Notes: generated from the letters alone by a model not told the origin. 64,000 nt of DNA from Mangrovibacterium marinum (GCF_003046625.1 NZ_QAAD01000006.1:217255-281254), one strand, 5' to 3'; positions 1-9,020 are shown, counted from the first letter of the stretch. Made by a program: numbers and translations.

Positions 1-72
1 AAAAGGGCCAAAGGCCGACAGCATACCCATGATCACCAACAGGTAGATTCTCGAATTTTTCTGAATGTCCAT
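1..72 (-). CDS. Bcr/CflA-type MFS drug efflux transporter, N-terminal tip only
   Basis: The minus strand opens with ATG at 70-72 and reads 24 codons to the window edge (MDIQKNSRIYL, then LSAFGPF). A short basic start followed by the first membrane helix with the ALSAxGPF pattern is typical of the Bcr/CflA subfamily of 12-helix proton-driven exporters of the inner membrane. Only the start of helix 1 is visible, so the substrate and the integrity of the gene cannot be judged. It is divergent from the HAD gene at 404, so both promoters must lie in 73-403. Confidence 0.5.
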   Translation of the reverse strand, partial: MDIQKNSRIYLLVIMGMLSAFGPF

Positions 73-403
73 TGAATTGTTTTCCGTTCGCCGGCAAAAA
101 TAAAAAGAACAAGCGGGGCATTTCCTCCCGGGAACCCATAATGTCCAGGTGACAGGGAAGAGGTAATATTTGCTTCAGATTTGGGAGGTTTAAACGGATG
201 GGAAGGTGAATGAAGCTGCTCAAATTCGACAGTGTGGTGCGGATTTCGTCTGTTAATTTTTCGCCATGAATGCAGGCTTGCGGTGTTTGTGTCCCTAAAA
301 TTCCGGCGGATTTTGATATCTTGAGAACGAACAGCCTGCGTTGAGGCGTTGGCTGTTCCATTTTCAAATCGATTCCGTTCGCGAATCTCAAATTGATACA
401 GAC
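73..403. other. Divergent intergenic region, no gene recognised
   Basis: 331 bases lie between the divergent starts of the transporter (minus) and the HAD hydrolase (plus). I see no RNA gene, no exact TAnnTTTG box next to either start and no long repeat. An upstream in-frame start at 341 would add 21 residues to the HAD protein, but those residues do not look like a signal peptide or part of the fold. Confidence 0.4.
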
Positions 404-1309
404 ATGACGACCCAATCGTATTTAAATCATCTTGAACCTTTTTTGAAGGCGATAAAACCCATGGAGCTCATCCCAACGGGTGCAGAACCTTATTATCGCC
501 GCGATAAAGGGATTAAAGCACTTATTTTCGATATTTACGGAACCCTCATTATCTCGGCTTCCGGCGATATTATGCAGGCCGGCTACGATGCTTCCATGTT
601 TAAGCGTTCGCTCGATGCTTCCGGCTTCGAGATTTTGGTTCCCGACTCGGGCCTGATGACAATTCATACTTTGTTTGAAGAAGAAGTTACACAAGGAAAA
701 GAAGCGGCCAAGGCGGCCGGTACCCCTTTCCCTGAGTTGAATATTGTGGAAATTTGGCGCAAAACACTGAGCCGGGCCGAAGACCGCGGCTTAATTAAAG
801 GAATCGACAAAGCCGATTTGCGACTGTTCACCTTCATTTTTGAGCTGAGCAGCAACCAGGTGTGGCCAATGCCGAAAATGACGAAGACTATTGACGCGTT
901 GAGGGAGAAGGGCTACCCGCTGGGAATCGTCTCGAATGCCCAGTTTTACACTCCGGTAATGATGAATTATTTCTTCTCGGGGAAAATTCACGGTGAAGAA
1001 TTTTTGGACGGATTTGAACGCGACCTTTCAGTTTTCAGTTATAAAATGTTGAAAGGAAAACCCGATACGGCCGTTTACGAAGCACTGGTTGAACCCCTGG
1101 CAAAGCGTGGCCTCAAACCATCGGAGGTGCTGTACGTTGGCAACGATATGCTGAAAGATATGTACGCCTCGCAACAAGTTGGTTTTAAAACCTGCTTTTA
1201 TGCCGGCGACATGCGAGCCTACCGCTTGCGGAAAGACCATCCGCAGGCCTCGAAAACTAAACCGGACTATGTCATCACGGAGCTTTCGCAGCTCTTGGAA
1301 ATTGTATAA
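404..1309 (+). CDS. HAD-superfamily hydrolase, candidate glucosyl-3-phosphoglycerate phosphatase
   Basis: A 301-residue cytoplasmic protein with the HAD motifs in order. Motif I is FDIYGTL with nucleophile Asp43, motif II is the Ser of IVSNAQF, motif III is the Lys of KGKPD, and motif IV is YVGNDMLKD. The second acidic residue of motif I is replaced by Tyr (D-I-Y), as in L-2-haloacid dehalogenases and some other HADs; phosphatases normally have Asp there. The gene lies 27 bases upstream of a GT81 synthase, where a phosphatase converting glucosyl-3-phosphoglycerate to glucosylglycerate is expected, so phosphatase is inferred from context and the motif leaves doubt. I prefer ATG 404 over an upstream in-frame start at 341 because homology-like sequence begins after it. 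Confidence 0.75.
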   Translation: MTTQSYLNHLEPFLKAIKPMELIPTGAEPYYRRDKGIKALIFDIYGTLIISASGDIMQAGYDASMFKRSLDASGFEILVPDSGLMTIHTLFEEEVTQGKEAAKAAGTPFPELNIVEIWRKTLSRAEDRGLIKGIDKADLRLFTFIFELSSNQVWPMPKMTKTIDALREKGYPLGIVSNAQFYTPVMMNYFFSGKIHGEEFLDGFERDLSVFSYKMLKGKPDTAVYEALVEPLAKRGLKPSEVLYVGNDMLKDMYASQQVGFKTCFYAGDMRAYRLRKDHPQASKTKPDYVITELSQLLEIV

Positions 1310-1336
1310 ACTATTAACCTAAATAAAAAACCGAGT

Positions 1337-2563
1337 ATGGGCGATTTTCATCAAAACGGGAGTATTACCACCTTGCACAACCTCAACTATTCAACCCTTG
1401 AATACCTGGAGCAGCGCTTGGTGAAATACTCCAAAAAACGGAAAATGGGCTTGATCATTCCGGCATTGTATACCGAGCTGGAAAAGCCTGCTTTAAAGCA
1501 CATTGTAGATACCCTGCAAAAAGTACCTTATCTCACCGAGATCACCATTGGGCTGGATCAGGCAACCAAGAAACAGTTTCAGCATGCCAAGGAATATTTC
1601 GCCGGCCTCGATTCGGAAAAATGTCGTTGCCGTGTGTTGTGGAACGACGGGCCCCGAATGATGGAGCTGCGTAAATTGTTTGAAGAAAAGAAAATATTTA
1701 TCGGCGATCCCGGGAAAGGACGAAATGTATGGTTGTGCTTTGGCTACATGATTGCCTCGGGACGTTCCGAAGCGGTGGCCCTGCACGATGCCGATGTGAT
1801 TACTTACGATCGCGAAATGCTGGCACGTTTGCTCTATCCGGTGGCCGACCCAACCTTTAACTATAAATTTTGCAAGGGCTTTTATTATCGCTCGGATGGT
1901 AAAAAACTCAACGGTCGTGTTACGCGTTTGATGGTCACCCCGCTGATCCGATCGCTGAAAAAGGTGTTTCCGGCAAACGACTTTCTCGATTTCCTCGATC
2001 ATTTTCGGTATATCCTGGCCGGCGAATTTTCGATGCGTGCCGATATTATGAAAACGGTTCGGATTCCTTCCGACTGGGGATTGGAAGTTGGAATCCTCTC
2101 GGAGGTTCAGCGCAACAATGCCATTAACCGGATTTGCCAGGTCGAGATCGCCGATGCTTACGACCACAAACACCAGGACGAGTCGAACAGCGACCCCACC
2201 AGGGGGCTGTCGAAGATGAGCTTCGATATTGCACGCAGTATTTTTGCCAAGTTGGCAACGCAGGGCTCGGTGTTTAGCAAAGGCGTGGTGCGTACGGTAA
2301 AAGCAGTATACCTGCGCCTGGCCCTCGATATGGTGGAGCAGTATGCTGCCGATGCAGTCATCAACGGACTGAGCATGGACCGGCATAAAGAGGAACAGTC
2401 GGTGGATATGTTCGCCCAAAATATTTACCGGGCCGGGATCGATTTCCTGGATAACCCGGATCTTGTTCCTTTTATTCCCTCCTGGAAGCGTGTGATTGAC
2501 GCAATTCCAGACGTGCTGGAACGTTTTAACGAAATTGTTGAAACCGACCACAAGGAGGTGTAG
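1337..2563 (+). CDS. gpgS: Glucosyl-3-phosphoglycerate synthase-like glycosyltransferase (GT81)
   Basis: A 408-residue soluble GT-A fold glycosyltransferase. The N-terminus (FHQNGSITTLHNL) and the PGKGRNVW segment match the bacterial GpgS type, and the metal/nucleotide-sugar DxD motif is HDAD with Asp151 and Asp153. Known GpgS enzymes transfer glucose from an NDP-glucose to D-3-phosphoglycerate, giving glucosyl-3-phosphoglycerate, the precursor of the compatible solute glucosylglycerate. It follows the HAD gene by 27 bases and precedes a GH13_18 phosphorylase, so synthesis and breakdown genes sit together. Mannosyl-3-phosphoglycerate synthase (GT55) is the main alternative, but its motif context differs. 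A long antisense reading frame (1493-2566) overlaps it and is a shadow. Confidence 0.8.
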   Translation: MGDFHQNGSITTLHNLNYSTLEYLEQRLVKYSKKRKMGLIIPALYTELEKPALKHIVDTLQKVPYLTEITIGLDQATKKQFQHAKEYFAGLDSEKCRCRVLWNDGPRMMELRKLFEEKKIFIGDPGKGRNVWLCFGYMIASGRSEAVALHDADVITYDREMLARLLYPVADPTFNYKFCKGFYYRSDGKKLNGRVTRLMVTPLIRSLKKVFPANDFLDFLDHFRYILAGEFSMRADIMKTVRIPSDWGLEVGILSEVQRNNAINRICQVEIADAYDHKHQDESNSDPTRGLSKMSFDIARSIFAKLATQGSVFSKGVVRTVKAVYLRLALDMVEQYAADAVINGLSMDRHKEEQSVDMFAQNIYRAGIDFLDNPDLVPFIPSWKRVIDAIPDVLERFNEIVETDHKEV

Positions 2564-2634
2564 CAACCAGCAACCAGTAACCAGTAACCAGCAACCAGTA
2601 ACTAGAAACTAGAAACGAGTAACCAGTAATCTGC
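2564..2634. repeat. 7-bp tandem repeat between gpgS and the phosphorylase gene
   Basis: About nine imperfect units of a 7-mer (TAACCAG and variants CAACCAG, AAACTAG, AAACGAG) fill the whole gap between the two genes, directly after the gpgS stop. The 7-base period recurs in the GTGAGTC-type repeats near 58110, 60880 and 63110, although the sequence is different. Confidence 0.85.
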
Positions 2635-2636
2635 GC

Positions 2637-4343
2637 ATGGATATCCGTACCAAATCGAAAATCAGAAACCGGTTAAACCGGATTTACAACAAGTCTCTTT
2701 CCGAAGATTGGATTAATGACTTGTGTGATTTTATTGACGAACGCAAAAACAAAACACCGCGTAAACGCCCGGGCTGGGACGAAAAACAGGTTTTTCTGAT
2801 CACCTACGGCGATATGATCCGCCAAAAAGGAGAGGCCCCCTTGCAAACCTTAAGGCGTTTCGCAATCGATAAGTTGAAAGGGATGATCTCAACCATTCAC
2901 ATCCTCCCTTTCTTCCCGTACAGTAGCGACGACGGTTTTTCGGTGATGGATTTTTATGCCGTGAACCCGGAGCTTGGCAGCTGGGACGATATCGAAAAGC
3001 TTGAGGAGGATTTTATCCTGATGGCCGACCTGGTGGCAAACCATGCCAGTAGTGTAGGGGTGTGGTTTAAGCAGTTTAAGGACGGAAAGGCGCCGGGCAA
3101 AGATTATTTCTTTGTGCCTCCCGCCGATTTCGATCATTCGAAGGTCATTCGTCCGCGAAGCACACCTTTGCTCACGGAGGTGTCCACTGCCAATGGCCCC
3201 CAAAAGGTGTGGACAACTTTCAGCGCCGATCAGGTCGACCTGGATTACGCCAACCCCGAGCTACTGAAGGAAATGCTCAACGTTTTCCTCTTTTATATGG
3301 CTAAGGGTATTCGGGTGGTGCGGCTCGATGCAATTGCCTTTTTGTGGAAAGCATCGGGAACAGCCTGTATGCATGAGCACGAAACACACGAGATTGTGAG
3401 CCTTTTTCGCGATGTGATGGATTATTGCTATCCCGGAGCTTTGTTGCTAACTGAAACCAATGTGCCGCATCGCGAAAATATCACTTATTTCGGACTGGGT
3501 GACGAGGCGCACCTGATTTACCAATTTGCCCTGCCTCCGCTGCTTTTGCATGCTTTGCATACCGGCAATGGTTTGTACCTCACCAATTGGGCCAAAGAGT
3601 TGAATGATCCGCGTCGCGGAACGACCTACCTCAATTTTACCTCTTCGCACGACGGTATTGGTGTGCGCCCTCTGGAGGGTATTATGCCCGATGAGGAGAA
3701 GATGCAGATGATTGAGAAGCTGAAGGAGTTTGGTGCGCGGGTAACGACTCGCCAGCTCGGCGACAAACATGTGCCCTATGAGATTAATGTGACCTATTTC
3801 GACGCGCTGAAAGGAACACGCAACGGCGAAGATCAGTATCAGGTAAAACGCTTCCTGCAGGCTCAAACCATCATGTTGTCCCTGCAAGGTGTGCCGGCCT
3901 TTTATTTTCTGAACCTCTTCGGTATTCCGAATGACGACGAAGGCGTCGCTGCTACAGGTGTCAATCGTTCCATTAACCGGCATAAGTTCAGCCTCGACGA
4001 GTTGAACGACTTGTTGCGGAATCATCCGGAGCATGCCGCCATTTTGGCCGAGCTGAACAAACGTACGGGGATACGCCGGAATATGGAGGCTTTTTCGCCT
4101 GAAACCCAACAGCTGGTGATCGATCTGGGAAGTGCATTTTTTTGTATTCTCCGTAAGGCTCATCATATCGAGGAGTCGCTGGTTTGCTTGTATAATTTGA
4201 CCAATCAGCCGCAAAAGGTGATGCTGCCCGCTGGCTTAATGGAATTTTGCCGCGACATTTTAACCTGGGAGCTTGTAGATCCCGATGGCATCGAAATGAA
4301 GCCCTACCAGAGTTTATGGCTGCGAACACGTTTTATGTTTTAA
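2637..4343 (+). CDS. GH13_18 sugar phosphorylase, probably glucosylglycerate phosphorylase
   Basis: A 568-residue cytoplasmic protein of the sucrose-phosphorylase branch of GH13. The three catalytic positions are present: nucleophile Asp231 in RLDAIAF, acid/base Glu273 in LTETN, and transition-state Asp339 in SSHDGIG. No signal peptide is visible. Characterised members cleave sucrose, sucrose-6-phosphate, glucosylglycerol or 2-O-alpha-glucosylglycerate with phosphate, releasing glucose 1-phosphate. The neighbours (GT81 synthase before, glycerate kinase after) make glucosylglycerate the best guess: the products would be glucose 1-phosphate and D-glycerate, and the latter feeds the kinase at 4837. 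The start ATG 2637 follows the 7-bp repeat by two bases. Confidence 0.8.
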   Translation: MDIRTKSKIRNRLNRIYNKSLSEDWINDLCDFIDERKNKTPRKRPGWDEKQVFLITYGDMIRQKGEAPLQTLRRFAIDKLKGMISTIHILPFFPYSSDDGFSVMDFYAVNPELGSWDDIEKLEEDFILMADLVANHASSVGVWFKQFKDGKAPGKDYFFVPPADFDHSKVIRPRSTPLLTEVSTANGPQKVWTTFSADQVDLDYANPELLKEMLNVFLFYMAKGIRVVRLDAIAFLWKASGTACMHEHETHEIVSLFRDVMDYCYPGALLLTETNVPHRENITYFGLGDEAHLIYQFALPPLLLHALHTGNGLYLTNWAKELNDPRRGTTYLNFTSSHDGIGVRPLEGIMPDEEKMQMIEKLKEFGARVTTRQLGDKHVPYEINVTYFDALKGTRNGEDQYQVKRFLQAQTIMLSLQGVPAFYFLNLFGIPNDDEGVAATGVNRSINRHKFSLDELNDLLRNHPEHAAILAELNKRTGIRRNMEAFSPETQQLVIDLGSAFFCILRKAHHIEESLVCLYNLTNQPQKVMLPAGLMEFCRDILTWELVDPDGIEMKPYQSLWLRTRFMF

Positions 4344-4386
4344 TGGATGCCGGATTTTTAGATGATAAGATACCAGATTGGAGACA

Positions 4387-4463
4387 AGAAGCAGAGCGCG
4401 AAGAGATAGGCGTTAAACCGAAGCGAATAGCCAATGCTCAATATTCAATTTAGAATATCGAAT
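4387..4463 (+). repeat. 77-bp direct repeat, copy 1
   Basis: This begins at AGAAGCAGAGCGCG and ends at AATATCGAAT. It recurs with a few substitutions at 4694-4770. The 3' part contains an inverted repeat ATATTC/GAATAT. The gap from 4344 to 4836 holds this pair, a Bacteroidota-style ACCCCAGCGGGGTT palindromic stretch near 4520 and, at about 4659-4688, an inverted degenerate copy of the CAATTGTCAAT...TAAATGGTAAAT spacer found near 57909. I see no gene in it. Confidence 0.9.
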
Positions 4464-4693
4464 AAGAAATAAGGAATGAGAAAGTGGTGCTGACAGCCCG
4501 GAACTTGGTTTTGGAGGCAACCCCAGCGGGGTTAAATGTTTATAGAAAAAGAAAGGCCTCGACCCACTCCGCACGGCAGGGAAAAGCGCCAGGCTTGCTA
4601 ATTTGAAATCACATAGATAAAAAAGAACACAAAGAGGAAAGGATTGAAGGAATCTCATTTACCACTTAACGATTGACCATTGACAATATGGCG

Positions 4694-4770
4694 AGAAGCA
4701 GAGCGCGAAGAGATAGACGTTAAACCGAGGCGAATATCCAATTCTCAATATTCAATTTAGAATATCGAAT
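4694..4770 (+). repeat. 77-bp direct repeat, copy 2
   Basis: Second copy of the repeat at 4387-4463, same orientation, about 307 bases apart and differing at a handful of positions. It ends 66 bases before the glycerate kinase start, so it may overlap that gene's leader. Confidence 0.9.
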
Positions 4771-4836
4771 GTCTGATAGACTAAAATCTGAAGATCTAAT
4801 GATCTGTTGAACTTTAAACCTGAAACAAAAAAGCAG

Positions 4837-5967
4837 ATGAAAATATTGATTGCCCCCGATTCGTTCAAAGATTGTTTGGAAGCCGCTGATGTTGCCCGCT
4901 ACCTGGGTGAAGGAATCCGCCGCGTGATTCCTGATGCTGAAATCAGGTCGATTCCGGTAGCTGATGGTGGCGAAGGTTTTGTGCAGACCATGCTTTCGGC
5001 GCTGGGTGGCGAGCGGGTGCAGCTGGCCGTTTGCGATCCGCTGATGCGCCAGGTTGAGGCTTTCTATGGTGTTTTGCCCGACGGAACCGCCGTGATTGAA
5101 ATGGCCGCGGCATCCGGAATTGAGCACCTGACAGCGAACGAGCGAAACCCGTTAATCACAACAACATTTGGCACCGGGCAGCTGATGATGGATGCCATGG
5201 AACGAGGCTGCCGGAAAATTATCATTGGTATTGGAGGCAGTGCGACCAACGATGGCGGAATAGGAATGGCCCAGGCTTTAGGCTATCGGTTTCTGGATAA
5301 AAAAGGCCTTGAAGTGCCTCCCGGAGGAGGAGCACTGAACGAGATCGAGTCAATCGACTTCACGAATATTGATCCCTTGGTTGGCGAGACTGCCGTTTGG
5401 ATTGCCTGCGATGTGAACAATCCGCTGACCGGTCCACGCGGAGCATCGGCGGTTTATGGGCCGCAAAAAGGTGCTACTCCTGAGTTGGTGGAGCGTCTGG
5501 ATGCGAACCTGGGGCATCTGGCAACAGTTATCAAAAAGTATTTGAATATTGATGTGCTGGATTTGCCTGGCGGTGGCGCTGCCGGCGGACTTGGTGCCGG
5601 CTTGGTGGCTTTTGCCGGTGGTCGCCTGCAGGCTGGCTTCGACATCGTAAAAGAACAAACTCATTTGGAGGAAGCTGTTCGGCAAGCCGATATTGTACTG
5701 ACTGGTGAAGGAAAGATGGATGGCCAGACCAAGCAGGGAAAAACGCCCTGGGGCGTGGCGCAGCTGGCTCAAAAACACGGCAAACCACTGTTTGCCTTTG
5801 CCGGCTTCCTGGGCGATGGCTATCGCGAACTGTACGACGAGGGATTCACCTCAATATTTGCCTTGCCCAATGGTCCCGCAAGCTTGGATGCCTGCATTGC
5901 CAATGCGCCGGTCTTGCTGGCCGACTCGGCCGAACAGCTGTTTCGGGCTTTGAAGATCAGTTTATAA
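4837..5967 (+). CDS. Glycerate kinase (GarK/GlxK type), 2-phosphoglycerate-forming family
   Basis: A 376-residue cytoplasmic kinase. It starts MKILIAPDSFKDCL, which is diagnostic of the class I glycerate kinase family, and carries PVADGGEG, GIGGSATNDGG and the TGEGKMDGQT segment near the C-terminus. The family phosphorylates D-glycerate with ATP, usually to 2-phosphoglycerate. A TTG 30 bases upstream (4807) would add ten unlikely residues, so ATG 4837 is chosen. Placed after the synthase and phosphorylase, it would return the glycerate half of glucosylglycerate to glycolysis. It may not share their transcript, because 493 bases of repeats separate them. Confidence 0.9.
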   Translation: MKILIAPDSFKDCLEAADVARYLGEGIRRVIPDAEIRSIPVADGGEGFVQTMLSALGGERVQLAVCDPLMRQVEAFYGVLPDGTAVIEMAAASGIEHLTANERNPLITTTFGTGQLMMDAMERGCRKIIIGIGGSATNDGGIGMAQALGYRFLDKKGLEVPPGGGALNEIESIDFTNIDPLVGETAVWIACDVNNPLTGPRGASAVYGPQKGATPELVERLDANLGHLATVIKKYLNIDVLDLPGGGAAGGLGAGLVAFAGGRLQAGFDIVKEQTHLEEAVRQADIVLTGEGKMDGQTKQGKTPWGVAQLAQKHGKPLFAFAGFLGDGYRELYDEGFTSIFALPNGPASLDACIANAPVLLADSAEQLFRALKISL

Positions 5968-6101
5968 AGCTCATTCGGAACTTCTTGCAGGCTCTTTTGA
6001 AGGATCGTGTTGCGGAGGAATTTCAGGAACGAGATGTCCATTGGGATGTTTTTGTAAATTTGACTCCTGAAATCGTATTTACAGCATAAAAATAAGTATT
6101 C

Positions 6102-6677
6102 ATGAAATTGGTTTTTGCCACAAATAATCCGAACAAATTAAAGGAAATTCAACATAAACTGGGTGACGAAATTGAGTTGCTTGGTTTGAAAGATATTGGT
6201 TGTACCGAGGATATTCCGGAAACAGCACCAACGCTGGAAGGCAATGCCCTTCAGAAAGCCATGTATGTTTACCAGAACTATGGCTACGATTGCTTTGCCG
6301 ACGACACCGGCCTGGAAATTGATGCCCTGAACGGGGAGCCGGGAGTTTATTCGGCTCGCTATGCCGGACAGGCTAAGGATGCACAGGCGAATATGGCCAA
6401 AGTGCTGGAGAAAATGAATGGTGAGCACAACCGGATAGCCCGCTTCCGCACTGTGATTGCCTTGGTGATTGGCGGTAAGCAAACATGGATGGATGGCGAA
6501 GTGAAAGGAACGATCCTGACCGAGAAACGCGGCGCGGAAGGCTTTGGCTATGACCCGATTTTTCAACCCGAAGGTTACGAGTTGAGTTTTGCCGAAATGG
6601 ACTTAAATGAGAAAAATAAGATTAGCCATCGGGCCCGGGCGGTTGAGAAGTTGGTAACTTTCCTGAATCGATCGTAA
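6102..6677 (+). CDS. rdgB: Non-canonical purine NTP pyrophosphatase (HAM1/RdgB family)
   Basis: A 191-residue cytoplasmic housecleaning enzyme that hydrolyses (d)ITP and XTP to the monophosphate plus pyrophosphate and so keeps deaminated purines out of nucleic acids. Family hallmarks are [12 protein letters not shown] at the N-terminus, [26 protein letters not shown] substrate loop (residues about 66-87), GFGYDPIF near residue 147, and the SHRARA segment at the C-terminus. Length is normal. It sits 9 bases ahead of porZ, so the two are probably co-transcribed. Confidence 0.95.
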   Translation: MKLVFATNNPNKLKEIQHKLGDEIELLGLKDIGCTEDIPETAPTLEGNALQKAMYVYQNYGYDCFADDTGLEIDALNGEPGVYSARYAGQAKDAQANMAKVLEKMNGEHNRIARFRTVIALVIGGKQTWMDGEVKGTILTEKRGAEGFGYDPIFQPEGYELSFAEMDLNEKNKISHRARAVEKLVTFLNRS

Positions 6678-6686
6678 GAACCTGCT

Positions 6687-9011
6687 ATGAAGAAATTGCT
6701 GCTGTTTACCCAATTGGTTTTGACCTGTTTCGCCGGTTTTTCGATTGGCCAGTGGACGGAATATCTTTCCTATAACTCGGCTCAAAAGGTTATTGTGGCA
6801 GACGGTAAAGTGTATTGCGTCGCCAATGGTGGTTTGTTTTGTTTTGATAAAGCCGATAACAGCGTTCAGAAATTGAATATGATCTCCGGCATGTCGGACG
6901 TGGGCGTTGTTGCAATCGGCTACGGCGAACAGTCGGATGTGGTGATTGTTGCTTACCAAAACAGCAACCTCGATTTAATCTACTCGGGACAGGTTTATAA
7001 TATGTCCGACATCAAGCGGAAGCAAATTTCGGGGGATAAGTCAATCTACAATATTTTGGTGGTCGATCAGGTCGCTTATCTGTCCTGTGGCTTCGGTATT
7101 GTGGCGGTGAACCTTGAAAAAAGGGAAATTAAAGATACTTACTATATCGGCGACAATGCTGCACAAATTCGCGTGAATGACATGGCCTTCGATGGGAATT
7201 ACCTTTACGCTGCCACGGAAAATGGGCTTTACAAAGCCGATATTAACTCCCCGAACTTGCAGTACTACGGAAATTGGGAAAAGCAGAGCTCACTGCCGAA
7301 TGCCGACAGTGCGTTTGACCAGGCTGATTATTTCGATGACAAGCTGATTGTCAATCAGAATAGTGAGAGTTGGGGAGGAGATGCATTATACGCCTGGGAC
7401 GGTTCGTCCTGGAGCCGCTATTTGGCTTCGGTGACCCAGGTTCAGGATCTACAGGTCTCGGTCGGGCAGTTGGTGGTTTCGTCCGGGGCGAAAGTCGAAG
7501 TTTACAATCCCGGCAATCAGTTGGCGGCGCGTGTCAGTTCCTACGAATTTAATCATCAGCCGGTGAGTTCCATTGCAGCACAAAGTGCCGTGACGGATGC
7601 CCATGGTGTGTTGTGGGTTGCCGATGCCAGCTACTCGTTGGTGCAAGTAACTGGTGCATCGTTTGAGCAGATTCAACCCGAAGGACCGGCGAGCAATGCT
7701 GTTTTTGCCTTGGCCATGAATGGTTCGGACTTGTGGTTGGCCGACGGCGGGAGAACTTCAGTCTGGAATAACATGTTTTACACGCCGCGTTTTCAACTTT
7801 TAAGGGATGAGCAATGGCAACCCTTCGACGGTCAGACATTCAGCCAGATGAGCGGCTTTCACGATATTGTATGTGTGCTGCCCGATCCGAGTGATCCCGA
7901 TCATGTTTTTGCCGGTTCGTGGGGAGGAGGAGTGCTCGAGTTTCAGGACGATCAGTTTGTTGCCCGCTACAACAATAAAAATTCCAGTTTGCAGACCGCC
8001 ATTCCTTCGCAACCCGACGAACCTTATTGCCGCGTTAGCGATATGAAGTTCGATAGCAATGGCAACCTGTGGGTGGTCAACTCGATTGTTGACGAGCCCC
8101 TGTCGGTGCTGAGGACTTCCGGCGAGTGGGAGTCGTTCACCTTGTCGGGCGTGCAGTCGAGCACCGACTTGGGGACAATGGTTATGACCGAGGACGATGA
8201 TATGTGGATCACCGTTCCGCGTCGTCAAAACACGATGATTGTCCGCAATGCCGGTGGTGCCGCGAGTAAAAGGTTGTCGGTGGTGGCTTATTACAACAAT
8301 GGATCCAACGAGGTTTATACCAACATGACCGATATTTATTCCATTGCGATTGACCAGGATGGCGCCATTTGGTTTGGCACTGCCGTAGGTGTTGGCGTGT
8401 ATTACAATCCGCAGGATATTTGGGATGGCGGTGCGTTTTATGCGTCGCGGCCGGGATTGGATGAAGGCGATGGTTTGTATCATCCCTTATTGAGCACACA
8501 AACCGTGACCGCAATTGCTGTCGACGGCGCCAATCGGAAGTGGTTCGGCACCAAAACTTCCGGTGTGTATTTAATTTCGGAGGATGGAACCGAAGAGCTG
8601 CTCCACTTTACAACGGACGACAGTCCCTTGCTGTCGGACGAAATTACCAGTCTGGCGATCAATGACCAGACCGGGGAAGTATTTATCGGGACATCCAAAG
8701 GTTTGATTTCGTATATGGGATCCGCAACTTCCGGAAATGACGATTACCAGAATGTGTATGCCTATCCGAACCCGGTGCGGGAGGATTACGATGGTGATGT
8801 TGTGATTACCGGTTTGATGGAAGATACCGATCTGAAAATTACCGATATCAGTGGTAATTTGGTCTATAAAACCACTTCGTTGGGCGGGCAGGCAAGCTGG
8901 GATGGTCGCAATTTGCGCGGGCATCGGGTGGCCACCGGTGTTTACCTGGTGTTTGGGAACGATCGCTACGGCGAACAGAGCTTTGTGACGAAAATCCTCT
9001 TTATACATTAA
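6687..9011 (+). CDS. porZ: Type IX secretion system protein PorZ (two-propeller protein with sorting domain)
   Basis: 774 residues with an N-terminal signal peptide (MKKLLLFTQLVLTCFAGFS), two successive beta-propeller regions built from Trp/Asp-rich repeats (LWVVNS, IWFGTA, KWFGTK), and a C-terminal immunoglobulin-like domain starting YPNPVRED and ending FVTKILFIH, the type A T9SS sorting signal. The length matches PorZ (about 776 residues in Porphyromonas), a cell-surface part of the T9SS attachment complex that handles anionic LPS at the sortase PorU. It lies 9 bases after rdgB and 9 before recO, a linkage I recall from other Bacteroidota. No other T9SS gene lies in the window, which is usual. 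Confidence 0.85.
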   Translation: MKKLLLFTQLVLTCFAGFSIGQWTEYLSYNSAQKVIVADGKVYCVANGGLFCFDKADNSVQKLNMISGMSDVGVVAIGYGEQSDVVIVAYQNSNLDLIYSGQVYNMSDIKRKQISGDKSIYNILVVDQVAYLSCGFGIVAVNLEKREIKDTYYIGDNAAQIRVNDMAFDGNYLYAATENGLYKADINSPNLQYYGNWEKQSSLPNADSAFDQADYFDDKLIVNQNSESWGGDALYAWDGSSWSRYLASVTQVQDLQVSVGQLVVSSGAKVEVYNPGNQLAARVSSYEFNHQPVSSIAAQSAVTDAHGVLWVADASYSLVQVTGASFEQIQPEGPASNAVFALAMNGSDLWLADGGRTSVWNNMFYTPRFQLLRDEQWQPFDGQTFSQMSGFHDIVCVLPDPSDPDHVFAGSWGGGVLEFQDDQFVARYNNKNSSLQTAIPSQPDEPYCRVSDMKFDSNGNLWVVNSIVDEPLSVLRTSGEWESFTLSGVQSSTDLGTMVMTEDDDMWITVPRRQNTMIVRNAGGAASKRLSVVAYYNNGSNEVYTNMTDIYSIAIDQDGAIWFGTAVGVGVYYNPQDIWDGGAFYASRPGLDEGDGLYHPLLSTQTVTAIAVDGANRKWFGTKTSGVYLISEDGTEELLHFTTDDSPLLSDEITSLAINDQTGEVFIGTSKGLISYMGSATSGNDDYQNVYAYPNPVREDYDGDVVITGLMEDTDLKITDISGNLVYKTTSLGGQASWDGRNLRGHRVATGVYLVFGNDRYGEQSFVTKILFIH

Positions 9012-9020
9012 TATCCGGTT

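Noticed and set aside
1493..2566. 357-codon open frame antisense to gpgS
   Set aside because: It mirrors the whole of a well-supported gene, has no recognisable domain and an odd composition rich in His, Gln and Asn. It is a shadow frame.
3447..4214. 255-codon open frame antisense to the phosphorylase gene
   Set aside because: Opposite strand of conserved catalytic motifs, no start context and no domain.
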